Below are positions 11,535 through 21,633 of a stretch of 64,000 nucleotides of DNA, piece by piece. The stretch is from Cotesia glomerata (lineage: Eukaryota; Arthropoda; Insecta; Hymenoptera; Braconidae), in contig NC_058167.1 of NCBI RefSeq assembly GCF_020080835.1, positions 3,844,659-3,908,658 on the forward strand. Direction: 5' to 3'. How positions within the stretch are numbered: position 1 is the first letter of the stretch; each line of letters begins with the position of its first letter. The translations under genes were made by a program, and so were the position numbers. The notes under the pieces were generated by a model. It searched no databases. It was not told where the DNA came from and was given only the letters and a program-made list of their open reading frames with translations.

Positions 11535-12418
11535 ACATTGTAACAGGGTAAATTACCCTGTGACGGTAAACCCGCACTCGTGCGTTAATTAGTCGACGCA
11601 GCACTGGCGCGTCTCGGTCTTCGGGATCCGACTAGTATTAAGTGGGGGAAATTTTGGGTTTCTTGGTCTGTTGAGTAGAAGCAACAAGTCAGAAGTAGTG
11701 CAGTGACCAACGCAGTAACATCGCTAGCCAAAACAGTCCAAAGAAGGAAGCCTGAGTTTCCAAAGCACAAAAATTACACAGGTATTAAGACTTTGATTCC
11801 TTTGATGAGCCAAGGGGGTCATATACCCGGCTCATCAATTTTACTACTTCTCACTATTAAATCAAAATTTTGATAATTCAATTGTTTATAATATTTTGCC
11901 TAATAATAATCAAATAATTAATTAATTGTAATTAAATCTTATTCGTTAGCATTGTAAGCATTCTTCCTGGGGATCTTATACCCGAAGAATGTTCTAGACC
12001 TCTTGGGTTTGGAAGTCGTGAGTAATTGATTTGTTAATTTGGCCAATTGATAATTGTTAACATCTTAGATTGGTTTAAATAAATTTATTTTATTAATTAA
12101 ATTCTGAACATCGAGAAGGTTCCAATCGACACGACATAGTATTCGGTACCCGAGGTCCAATTTGCTACGCACTAACGAACATCGGCGTCCATTTTGAGCG
12201 CGCAAATTCCTGGCAATTATTTCACGTGATAATTTATTAGTAAGAACAATTGAATTATTATTATTTAATATTATTTGTTACAAGAAAGTATTATTTATTT
12301 AATATAATTTATTGAGAATCGGCTACTGAACTTCAACGCAATTAAGATTGGATACCCGTGGATAATTTTTCGTGAATTTATTTTACATTGAGATAATTTG
12401 TTTTATTAATTATTTATA

Positions 12419-12562
12419 AGGTAAAAGCCCCAATAGATGATCATGTACCAGTATATGATCACTCCATGTATTTGTATACCTATATTTGTGAATATAGATA
12501 TACAGATACATGGAGTGATCATATACTGGTACGTGATCATCTATTGGGGCTTTTACCTTAAA
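12419..12562. repeat. 144-bp perfect hairpin (MITE-like)
   Basis: Arms of about 60 bp starting GGTAAAAGCCCCAATAGATG are almost exact reverse complements around a TA-rich loop. It lies inside the LTR. Flanking duplications are unclear because the surroundings are A/T-rich. Confidence 0.8.
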
Positions 12563-12987
12563 TCGAAAAATTTCACGTGGTCATTTTATATATTGAACTA
12601 TTGAAAATTAAAAGTATTATTTTATTGGAATAATTTATAAAAATATTTAACGGCGTGAGTCCCAGAAAATTAGTTAGAATTTTATAAAGAAATATTCTTA
12701 AGAATTTATTCAAAATTTAAGAAATAAAATTACGAGTTGAATTGAAATAAAATTTTACGTCGAATGTTCCTGAGAATTTATTTAATGTTGAGTATTAAAC
12801 TCGTGGATAATTTGGAATAAATTCAAGCGTCGTTTTAATCCGAAGTTATTGAAGGTTCTGTTTTATTAGTTGTGAAAATGGTTTACGATTTAATTGCGAG
12901 CTAATGACTGAAAATTTTAATAAAAATTAATGTTGTAATTTTTGGAGTTTAATTTTATAAGTCAAAAATAAAAGTTAAGTAGAGCCA

Positions 12988-13060
12988 GTGTGTGTGTGTG
13001 TGTGTGTGAGCGGGTTATGTGTGTGAAGATCGTGCGGGATATGTGTGTGTGAGTGTGTAC
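12988..13060 (+). repeat. (TG)n and degenerate TGTG tract
   Basis: A pure TG run is followed by interrupted TGTGTG blocks within the LTR. Confidence 0.85.
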
Positions 13061-13197
13061 ATTCTCTACTTCTTGATGTTTTGCCAAGTAGAGTAGTTCA
13101 GACAGTCTAAGAGCGTAAGGGTCCGGTGGACAGCGCGACTTAGTTAGAAACTGCAGTATAGACGCTCCATATGAGGGTACTGTAGGATTAAGAATTT

Positions 13198-13437
13198 TTG
13201 TTAGTTTTAAGAGGTCCTGGTCAGCCGTTAGTTAGGCTGTTAATTTTAAGAAGTTCTGGTCAGCCGTTAGTTAGGCTGTTAATTTTAAGAAGTTCTGGTC
13301 AGCCGTTAGTTAGGCTGTTAGTTTTAAGAAGTTCTGGTCAGCCATTAGTTAGGCTGTTAGTTTTAAGAAGTTATGGCCAGCTGTTAGTTAGGCTGTTAGT
13401 TTTAAGAGGTCCTGGTCAGCCGTTAGTTAGGCTGTAG
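13198..13437 (+). repeat. 39-bp minisatellite, six copies
   Basis: Tandem units contain GGTCAGCCGTTAGTTAGGCT with starts 39 bp apart (13221, 13260, 13299, 13338, 13377, 13416). 39 is a multiple of three, so the array reads as an open frame of repeated LRSSGQPLVRL peptide. This is a by-product of the repeat and not evidence of a protein. Confidence 0.9.
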
Positions 13438-13727
13438 TCTTAAGTTGTTAATTGTAGTGTGAGTGCGTGAGTGATCACCAATTGTTATTTTATATGGTTA
13501 ATAAATATCGATATATTGTTAAATAAAAATTTATTTCTTTCAGATCACCTTCCTCCACTCTCTCTCCCTGTAGATTATAAGCTCAGCTCTGGTTTCCGGT
13601 TCCAGGAACCGAGATACAAAATCCTGGTGGCGCCCTTGTTAATTTAGAATCATTTTTGCTAGGTATTGTTTTATTTTATTAAATTAATTAAGGGGCCAAT
13701 GAGCGGAAAAAACACCCGTTACAACAT

Positions 13728-14299
13728 TAAGGCATATACCATCAACTCGTTGGTAGCAAAAATTTTCAAACCTTCTTTTTGCATAAAAAAAAATTTTTTT
13801 CCTATTTATAACTTGTTCTTTAAATCTCTCGTCACTTTGAACTTGCGTGTATATGTTAATCGAAAGTCATGTATTATATTTGTACTATTTTTGAGCCCAA
13901 AAAAACTGAAAAAACGATTTTGGGTAATTAAAATTTCATTAAATTTTTTTATTCTTAAATTTTTTCTGAATAAAAGTAAGTACAAGCTGTGATTAAAAAA
14001 AAATAGATCAATCGATAAATTATTTACCAAGTTAGAGCTACTTGCTTAAACGTGTTGGCGTTCAACGCTTCAATTTTGGATTAAAAAATTCTTATGACGT
14101 AAATTATTGATCCTAGAGAAATCCTGTTTTGCTTATTTTATTTGTAAATCTTTACTCTAAATGTTGTTTCCAGCATATTTCAAGCAATTTTTATTCGTTA
14201 ATGAGATAGATTAATTTAAAGCTACTTGCAAAATATCACGGAGAGGAAAGAATATAACTTATTCCTATGTAGAATGGTAACCATTACCATGTTACATAG
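13728..14299. other. AT-rich interval, no gene seen
   Basis: Low-complexity sequence. Overlapping frames on both strands (13666-14030) are Lys/Phe/Leu-rich and mirror each other, typical of chance frames in A/T-rich DNA. No repeat boundary recognised beyond the LTR target duplication at its left edge. Confidence 0.5.
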
Positions 14300-15030
14300 T
14301 AGCTGAAATTTTTGTGAGAACCCTGTGTAAATTTGATAATAAAAATCTTAGAAATTGTGATAAAAATATGAACAATCACTCATTCGATGCGGAATTATAT
14401 TCTGAAAATAATGTTGTTGCTTCTTTCATTTTTTTGATGAAAATTTCAATTTGTTATTAACAAAAAATATATCCAAAATAACAAATCTTAGCTTTTTGTA
14501 AATAACTCAATAACTATTAGTGATATCAAAAATCGGAAAAAAGATCTTTAAAGAGGAGGAAATTTCTGAAAAAAAATCTCGACTCTCGGAACTCTAACTT
14601 GAAAAACAATAATTTTTATTCACTGTTGAAAATAGAGTTCCACGCAACTGCCGTCGTATTTTAGCATCGGCGCGGCCGTGTGACAAAAGTCGCGCGGAAC
14701 TCTATTTTCAACATTTAATAAAAATTATGATTTTTCAAGCTAGTGTTCCGGGAGTCGAGATTTTTTTTCAGAAATTTTCTCCTCTTTAAGGATCTTTTTT
14801 CTGATTTTTGATATCACCAATAGTTATTGAGTTATTCACGAAAAACTAAGATTTGTTATTTTGGTTATGTTTTTTGTTAATAACATATTGAAATTTTCAT
14901 CAAAAAAATAAAAAAACAACATTACTTTCAGAATTTAATTCCGAATCGAACGAGTGATTGCTCATATTTTTATCACAATTTCTAAGATTTTTATTAGCAA
15001 ATTTATACAGGGTTCTCACAAAAATTTTCC
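14300..15030. repeat. foldback repeat F with a GC-rich centre
   Basis: Arms of about 340 bp (TTTGTGAGAACCCTGTGTAA at left; its complement near 15010-15028) meet at a GC-rich centre (about 14640-14700) holding TTTTAGCATCGGCGCGGCCG. A half copy, ending just past the same centre, lies at 50085-50340. No coding potential. Confidence 0.8.
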
Positions 15031-16029
15031 AAATCGGACCATGCATACTTGATGTTTTAAACAAAACCCATAACTTTTTTCTACTGTCTGGACTGCTGGG
15101 TACTATATAGAATGTATGCTTTTTGACCCACTAGATGAAAGATCGCAAATATGATATCCGTTTTATATCTGTTAGTCCCAGTGTTCATCTATGTACACTT
15201 AACATAATCTGCATAGCAGGAAAATATTATATAGATAGCTTATGACTTCAAGTGTAAATGGGCCGAATTTCCTCCTTGTTCAGAATTTTTTTTTTTTAAT
15301 TTCATAAACAATATTAGCGTTTGAGTTATTTACGAAAAACTGAAAAATTTTTTCTTTTTTTTCAACTTGTCTCGTAAATGACAATCGTAATTTTTTATGT
15401 GCTGATTAATCCTTGAAAAACAATTTACTAAACGTCACTCCGAATCAAATAAGGTATTACCAATAATTTTAGAAGCTTTATATCTATTCAACACGTTTTA
15501 GAACTTTTTGACTAGACATATTTCTCATGTAAGGCGCATTTTACGCCAAATTGACCACTTTTTACCCTGACCCCTTTCGATTTGGCTGAAAATTTTTCAA
15601 CCTTTTCTACCCTATAAAAAATGCTTTTCATAATTTTTCAAATGACCATTACTTTTTCAAAATTTAACTTAGTATAGGGACGTTTATTTTTTCAAAATTT
15701 TTGTTTTTAAATGTACATTTCAAAAAACAAATAAAAAAAATTTTTTTGAACCCATTTTAACCATTATTTTTTAGATTTTTGAAAAAAATCAGAAATTTCT
15801 CGATGGTAACCATTTTTTAATTTTTATTTTTTAACATATGAAACTTTAATATTTTTTGCAATTTCTCAAATTTTTTCGGAGTGGTGTTCTTTTGATATTT
15901 TTTTTTTTTCGATTGAAAAAAAAAATTTTTTTTTTTAGCTTTTTTTTCTCATAACACCGTTTTGAAAATTTTTTTGTTCAAAGAAAACTTCGAAATATGA
16001 AGAAAAAACATAAAAACAAAAATTGGAGG
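15031..16029. other. AT-rich repeat debris, no gene seen
   Basis: Contains poly-T and poly-A runs and degenerate short words (AAAATTTTT, CCATTTTTTAA). Near 15550-15620 is CCCCTTTCGATTTGG, similar to a segment in the 1-1495 foldback, so part of this may be a decayed relative. No frame or RNA gene could be supported. Confidence 0.5.
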
Positions 16030-16031
16030 TA

Positions 16032-17321
16032 GGGTAAATGCACCAATTATTGACCGATTAAGGTTTTCTTTTTCTGTACTAAGCTATAAAAAATCTATTA
16101 ACCTACTAAAAACAATTTGTAATGGATTTTATTAAAGTTAAATACTTAATTAATAATAATTAATAACTATTTATAATAAAAATTAACAAAATTATATTAA
16201 TTTTGTTATTTGAATCTTGAAATACTAAAATCACCAATTATTGACCGAAGAAACCCAACAAATGACCGACCGTTCTCCAATTAATTGACCGCTGAAATAA
16301 TTATAAGTAATTTTGTAAACTACATGTATGTAATTAAATTTATGCAGTACTTTTGAAGTATTAACGACATCTTTAACAAAACTAAACATACAATATAATT
16401 TTAAATCGTACTTTTTTATAAAATAATATAAATAATAGCAATAATCAACATAAAGTTACATTTCTTTAGGTCACAAATAATCACAAATTCATTTTGATGA
16501 CGATAATTCTTCTGATTCACTTGAAATTTTTTTATTCTTCTCCTTCTTTTTTTCAATTAAAGCTTTTTCACTAGTTTGTAACTCTTTTTTATTTTTTTAA
16601 TTGCTTAGCAATTTTTTCTTCTAATAATTTGTTCTTTGATATAACCGTTCACTAAAAAAATTAGAACATAATAAAATTAATAATCAAAAAAGATTTTAAG
16701 TATTATTTTAATTATAAATATACATTTTATAATGATTATTTTTATATTTACAAAATATTGAATGACTAAAGTACTTTAAACACTTGAGAGATTTAATTTT
16801 GAGGTTAAGAAATTAGTATTGTAAATATACGGTCATTAATTGAATTGTGATAAAATCAGAGGGTCTAATAAATGACCGAATGAATTTTTTTACTGGGTAA
16901 AGGGCTTCTGATGGATCCAATAGTTGACCGGTCTTAAAATAATACTAAAACTTATAATTTAACTTTATTTTTTTAAAAAAGTTGGAATCTGATCTTTAAT
17001 TAACATAATAAAACTAAAATATTTTATATTATGGCGATAAATATCACTAAATTAATGATGAAATGCACTCACTCCAATTGTACGCTAGTTATTTTTGACC
17101 GCTTTATGGCTGGTTGCGTTGTAAACAAACTCAGAATATTTTTTTAAAGCTATAATCACTGCGCAATTAATTGCGTAATTTTTTATTATGATGATTAAAT
17201 GCCATATTTTTTTATTTTAATACTTTAAGAACAAAAAAACCCTTGTAAAATATTAATTAATTAACTTTTTTATACATCGGTCAACTAATTGGTGACCGGT
17301 CAACAACTGGTGCATTTTCCC
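16032..17321. mobile_element. TA-flanked inverted-repeat element with reiterated TGACCG
   Basis: Terminal inverted repeats GGGTAAATGCACCAATTATT (left) and its near complement (right, ATTTTCCC end) are bounded by TA on each side (16030-16031, 17322-17323), as for Tc1/mariner-like insertion. About ten TGACCG or CGGTCA motifs are scattered through the interior and both termini. No transposase frame remains, so it is non-autonomous. Confidence 0.7.
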
Positions 17322-17323
17322 TA

Positions 17324-17860
17324 GTAATCATCGAAAAAATAAATGGTTTTTTCGAAAAATTAAAAAAAAAATAAAAGAAAGTTTCAAACATTTTATTTGT
17401 ATTTTTTCTTTCAAAAACTAGATTGAAAAAAAAAAAAAAAGTTGTTCTTCGGTCATTTCTCGAAACCATGAAGAAATAAATTAAGCGAATCAAAAAGTAG
17501 AAAATTTTGAAAAGGCGAAAATTCATCAAATGTGTTGTTTTAAAGGCCTGTCCATTGTTAAAAAATGGACCGAAAAAGAAGTTTTTTTTTTACTTTCTTT
17601 ATTTTTCAAATTAGTTGTGGAAAAAAAAATGTTCAAAAAAATTTTTCGTATTTTTTTTTTGGAAAGTACATTAAAAAACAAAAAAAAACGTTTTAATATG
17701 TAAATTTTCGAAAAAGTAATAGGCATTTGAAAAAAAAAATTTCCTTACTATACCGCTTACACTAGAAAACTTATCGCTTACATTTTTATTTACCTTCTTC
17801 AGAGGGCGCTAATATTCAACACTTAACAGTCGAAATTTATGTGAAATGAATCGAGAAAAA
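17324..17860. other. AT-rich interval, no gene seen
   Basis: Poly-A/T-rich. Frames at 17281-17726 on the - strand are Phe/Lys-rich low-complexity. No element ends recognised apart from the TA junction at the left. Confidence 0.5.
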
Positions 17861-18140
17861 AGTAAGGGTGGGAGGAGTATTCGGCTCGGAGTCTTGGTCC
17901 CTATCACTCGTTTTGGGAGCGGCTGACGAATTTTCACTACCACTCACCTCGTTGACTGAGCGCCTCAAACGAGTATCCTAAAAAGAGTATCTTAACAAGA
18001 CTGCTGTTCGTTCTTACTCGGAGTAGGAGCACGCTAGTTAGACGGACAAATATCTCATGAGTGAGTATAGTATCTGTGCGTTCAGAACTGCTCGCTCGAG
18101 AAGTATAGCTTAAAACGAGTAAAACTCTTACTCCTTATCC

Positions 18141-18142
<2 letters not shown>
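17861..18142 (-). repeat. GAGTA / CTCGGAGT-motif repeat, copy 2
   Basis: Inverse-orientation relative of 2582-2900. Read on the - strand from the (TA)n tract it starts GGGATAAGGAGTAAGAG, and the interior has many CTCGGAGT, GAGTAG and ACTCG motifs. The two copies share architecture more than exact sequence. Confidence 0.55.

Positions 18143-18219
<77 letters not shown>
18143..18219. repeat. (TA)n microsatellite
   Basis: About 77 bp of pure TA between the GAGTA repeat and an AGGATGTTCCAAAAAG tip, which resembles the AGGGTG tips of elements A-C. Confidence 0.95.
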
Positions 18220-18222
<3 letters not shown>

Positions 18223-18235
18223 GATGTTCCAAAAA

Positions 18236-18394
18236 GATGATATTTTTAACTTCCCGCTAAGAAAATTGAAAATTTTCAAAAATCGGGAAGTTATAGGTTT
18301 TACCCCGTTTTCCGAAAATCCGTTTTCAACGGATGTTGACGTTTTGAGGTCCTAGGAAGCCTCCCCGAATGTTACCGCGGTGATTTCCGTATGT
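18236..18394 (-). mobile_element. CTTCCCGC-family element, 3' fragment
   Basis: Reverse-strand tail of the family described at 5925: AACTTCCCGCTAAG tip, TACCCCGTTTTCC segment and GTTACCGCGGTGATTTCC, running into a (GT)n tract that now borders a LINE. The rest of the element is absent on the far side of the LINEs. Confidence 0.7.
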
Positions 18395-18412
18395 CTGTGT
18401 GTGTGTGTGTGT
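18395..18412. repeat. (GT)n tract at the 3' end of LINE A
   Basis: A short GT run abutting the LINE's poly-A tail (poly-T on this strand, 18413-18441). It matches the (TG)n tract at the LINE's other end. Confidence 0.85.
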
Positions 18413-18654
18413 TTTTTTGTTTTTTTTTTTTTTTTTTTTTTCAGAGGAGGGAATCCTTTTTGCGGATTCCAGGCATAACTGTTTCGCCTGGATATGTGAA
18501 GACTCGACGCTAACGCCCTTACTCATTAAACCCTAAACCCCTTTTCTTCTTTCCTCTAATCTCTCATGGGAACCGCCGTCAGGCATTACTTCGTGAAGGG
18601 AGTAACTAGCTACTGCTCTTCCTTCTAGTGGCTAAGGTGTTAACTACCTTCCTT

Positions 18655-21633
18655 CTATCTTCTGATATTTGCTCTTCTTCTTTCGGTGGAACGCAAGTCT
18701 TTGAGGACTTCTGTTGCAAACGTATTGGTAGCGTTCCAGGCAGCTTCTGATGACAACATTGCTTTCACTAGTGAATCTGGTTGCATTCTCTGGTTCAGGA
18801 TCCTCTCCAACTCTTTACGCTATGGATCGAAACGAGGACATACAAAGAAGACGTGCTCCGCATCTTCAGAAACTCCGGGGCAGGACGGGCACTCCGAAGA
18901 GTCATCGTGCTTGAAGCGGTGTAGATACTCTCGAGAACACCCGTGTCCCGACAACATCTGCGTAAGCTAGTAATTGACCTCGCTGTGATTCCGGTTTAGC
19001 CAAATGTCGATCCGAGGTATGAGGCGGTGCGTCCACCTACCCTTCTCTGCAGCATCCCATTGTAGTTGCCATCGGCCTATGCTGTTCTGCCGTTTTTCAA
19101 TTCTAAGTTCTACAGGGCTCAGTGCAGTTGACCTTTTTCGTTGGTAAAGGGCTCGTCTTTCCTCTGCTAGAACTCTAAGAGATAGGGTTCCGACAATGAC
19201 GCACACTGCTACCTCTGATATAGTGAGGAAGGCACTAGCTACTCGTAGGGCACTAAGTCGATATACTGGTCCAGCTTTTCTCCATGATTTCTGGGTTTCC
19301 AGTGCATCAGCCTAAATGGATATTCCGTAAGTGAGCACTGATGTGACTACTGATGACAATAGTAGCCTCCTGCTCTGCATTGGGCCTCCGATGTTAGACA
19401 TCAGCCGTGCGAGACTAGCCCTCACTACTGACGCTTTGGCACTGACGTGTTCCACCTGCTGCTTGATGTTGATTCGGGCATCCAGCATCACTTCCAGATA
19501 ACGGATAAATGGTTGTGGTGTTATTTCTTGTTCTCCGACTCTCAACTTGATGGTATCTACCGTTTTTCTACGAGTGATGAGCACTGCCTCGGTTTTATGC
19601 TTGGCTAGTTGCAAGTTCATCATGTCCATCTACAAATTGACTCGTCTGAATGTAATATCAAATGCCATTTCTATCTCTACGAGGTGCTTTGCGACGATCA
19701 CGACAGCTACTTCATCCGCATATGCTACAAGTTTAACTCCCGTGGGCAATGCTATTCTCAGGAGGCCATCATACATGATGTTCCATAGCAGAGGACATAA
19801 AACTGATCCCTGTGGCACTCCTCCGGAGATGTCGTACACTTTCATACCGTTCGTCGTGTCATATTTCAGGAGCCTGTTCGTGAAGTAGCTCGCTACTATT
19901 CTGCGAAGGTATCCTGGTATGTTTTTTTCTTCTAGAGCCCGCATAACGCAGTCCCAGTTAGCGGAGTTGAAGGTATTCTTGATGTCCAAAGCAGCCACCA
20001 AGCAGTATTTCTTCTTTCCACCCTTCCATCTCGTTCCGGCGATTGCATCCTTGGCTACATCAACAACCAATTTGATAGCATCCAGAGTTGACCGTCCTTT
20101 TTGGAAACCAAACTGGTTCTCTGCTAGGAGTAGATCGACTAAAGCTTCTATTCTCTGATGAATTATGCGCTCGAATATCTTGCCGGCCGTGTCTAACATG
20201 CAGAGTGGTCGGTAGGATGACGGTTCTTCCGGCGGCTTTTTCCCCTTCGGAAGTAACACTAGCCGTTGCTGTTTCCACTTCTGGGGAAAAGTCCCTTCCT
20301 TCAGGCATGTATCGTAAACGTCCAGGAATAATGTCGGTGCTGCCCTAAGGATTGATTTCAGGGCAATATTAGGAATTCCGTCCAATCCCGGCGCCTTATT
20401 ATTCCCTACTCGATTTCCTGCCTCTATCAACTCGTCCAACGTGATAGTTGGGATGTCTTCAGAATTGAGCTGCTCCAGCTTGTAGGTGAATACCAGCTGT
20501 TGGGGAAACAACGTGGTAACAATCTTCTCTAGGAGTTGGGGACACGTAGGTGATGACATTGGTTGGCATTTCAAGTGGGTCATAACCACCTTATACGGTC
20601 TGCCCCATGGATCTTTCTCGACTTCTGCGACCAGTTCCTTTCAGCAACGTCTTTTGCTTTCTTTGATGGCTCTGTTCAGTTCTCGACGGGCCTTTTTATA
20701 CTCTGCCAACAGCTCTGCGGAGTTAGATCGTCTGTAGCCACGCTGAGACTTTCTTCTTTTCTTAAGACACTTTGAGCGTAGAATGCTAATGTGATCGTTC
20801 CACCAGTGCACTGAAGGTCTTGATTTTATGCGACGTTTCCGAGACATACTAGCGTCGCAAGCCTGGGTGACTCTTCTCATTAGGTCCTTGGTCTTCTCTT
20901 CAGCAGTTTCTACGATGATCGGATTGCAGTCTAAGGCTACTACTAAAAAAGTGGGGTCGAGAGACTTAACTTTCCACCCAACCGCGCTAGCGCTCCTGTT
21001 GTCTCTTGTTAGTTTCTGGCCAGTTGATATTTCCCATAGTATCGCACTATGGTCGCTGGCTGTATAGATGTTCAATACTTTCCAAGAAAAACCTCTTCGA
21101 GCTAAGCAACTGCTGACAAATGTAAGGTCGACAGTTGAGTTTGCCTCTTCCTTAGTATACGTTGGCGTGTCACCGGTATTAAGAAGGATCACGTCCAGAG
21201 TGGCCATTGCCTCGAGAAGTGCTTTTCCACGTGTATTAGTGAACTTGCTGCCCCAGTCTGTTGCCCAGGAATTGAAGTCACCAGCTATTGCCACGGGAAA
21301 GTGTTTTCTTGCGTTCTCAGTTAGCCGATCAAGGAAGTCTTCAAAATGCTCATTAGAGAGACTAGGTGGTGCATAGCAACTGTAGAAGCAGAGGCCATCT
21401 ACCCATGCTGCTACGAAGCCAGCTTCTTTATTGTTGACTGTTCTCTGAAAAGGACATTTACCGCAGGACCAGATGACGGCTTTGTTAGTGCTGTCGGATT
21501 TCCAGGGTTGGTTACTCAGATGTCTATAAGGCTCACTTATAAGTGCTATATCTGCCTCTAATTCGCGCACAGTTTGCATGAGCAGGTCATGCGCAGCCTC
21601 ACAATGATTGAGGTTGAGCTGCACTATCTTCAT
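18655..21633 (-). pseudogene. LINE A ORF2 (endonuclease-reverse transcriptase), five nonsense codons
   Basis: A 993-codon frame starting MKIVQLNLNH. The APE endonuclease is recognisable by SEPYRH, AGDFNSWATDWGS and TASDHSAI. The reverse transcriptase follows, with LPKGKKPPEEPSSYRPLCML, FGFQKGRST, DIKNTFNSANW and GVPQGS, then a C-terminal finger. The frame never shifts, but stops interrupt it at 20641-20643, 19630-19632, 19312-19314, 18967-18969 and 18820-18822. Comparison with the relative at 47659 shows these replace Trp, Trp, Trp, Tyr and Gln. The catalytic YADD reads YADE. The copy is dead. Its start overlaps the ORF1 stop in an ATGA tetranucleotide. Confidence 0.85.

Larger units (their letters stand above)
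11539..13723. mobile_element. probable solo LTR (2.2 kb) of a Gypsy-like retrotransposon
   Basis: The interval begins TGTAACAGGG and ends CCCGTTACA, the TG...CA ends expected of an LTR, and is flanked on both sides by ACAT (11535-11538 and 13724-13727), a 4-bp duplication. No gag or pol frames lie inside and no second LTR copy was seen, so a solo LTR fits best. It contains a perfect hairpin (12419) and a 39-bp minisatellite (13198). A TGGTGGCGCCC stretch near 13627 looks like a tRNA-primer site, which would normally lie outside an LTR. A deleted element with a residual primer site is therefore an alternative. Confidence 0.6.

Noticed and set aside
13198..13437. 79-codon frame of repeated LVLRSSGQPLVRL peptide
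   Set aside because: It follows from a 39-bp minisatellite whose period is divisible by three; no start context or homology.
13626..13640. TGGTGGCGCCC as a genuine primer-binding site with a 5' LTR ending just before it
   Set aside because: No LTR end (CA) or second LTR is found there, and the TG...CA ends with ACAT duplications place the boundary at 13723. Kept only as an alternative.
18967..18985. Frameshifts assumed in LINE A ORF2
   Set aside because: All stop positions share the same frame (same remainder modulo three) and the translation continues through them, so they are nonsense changes only.
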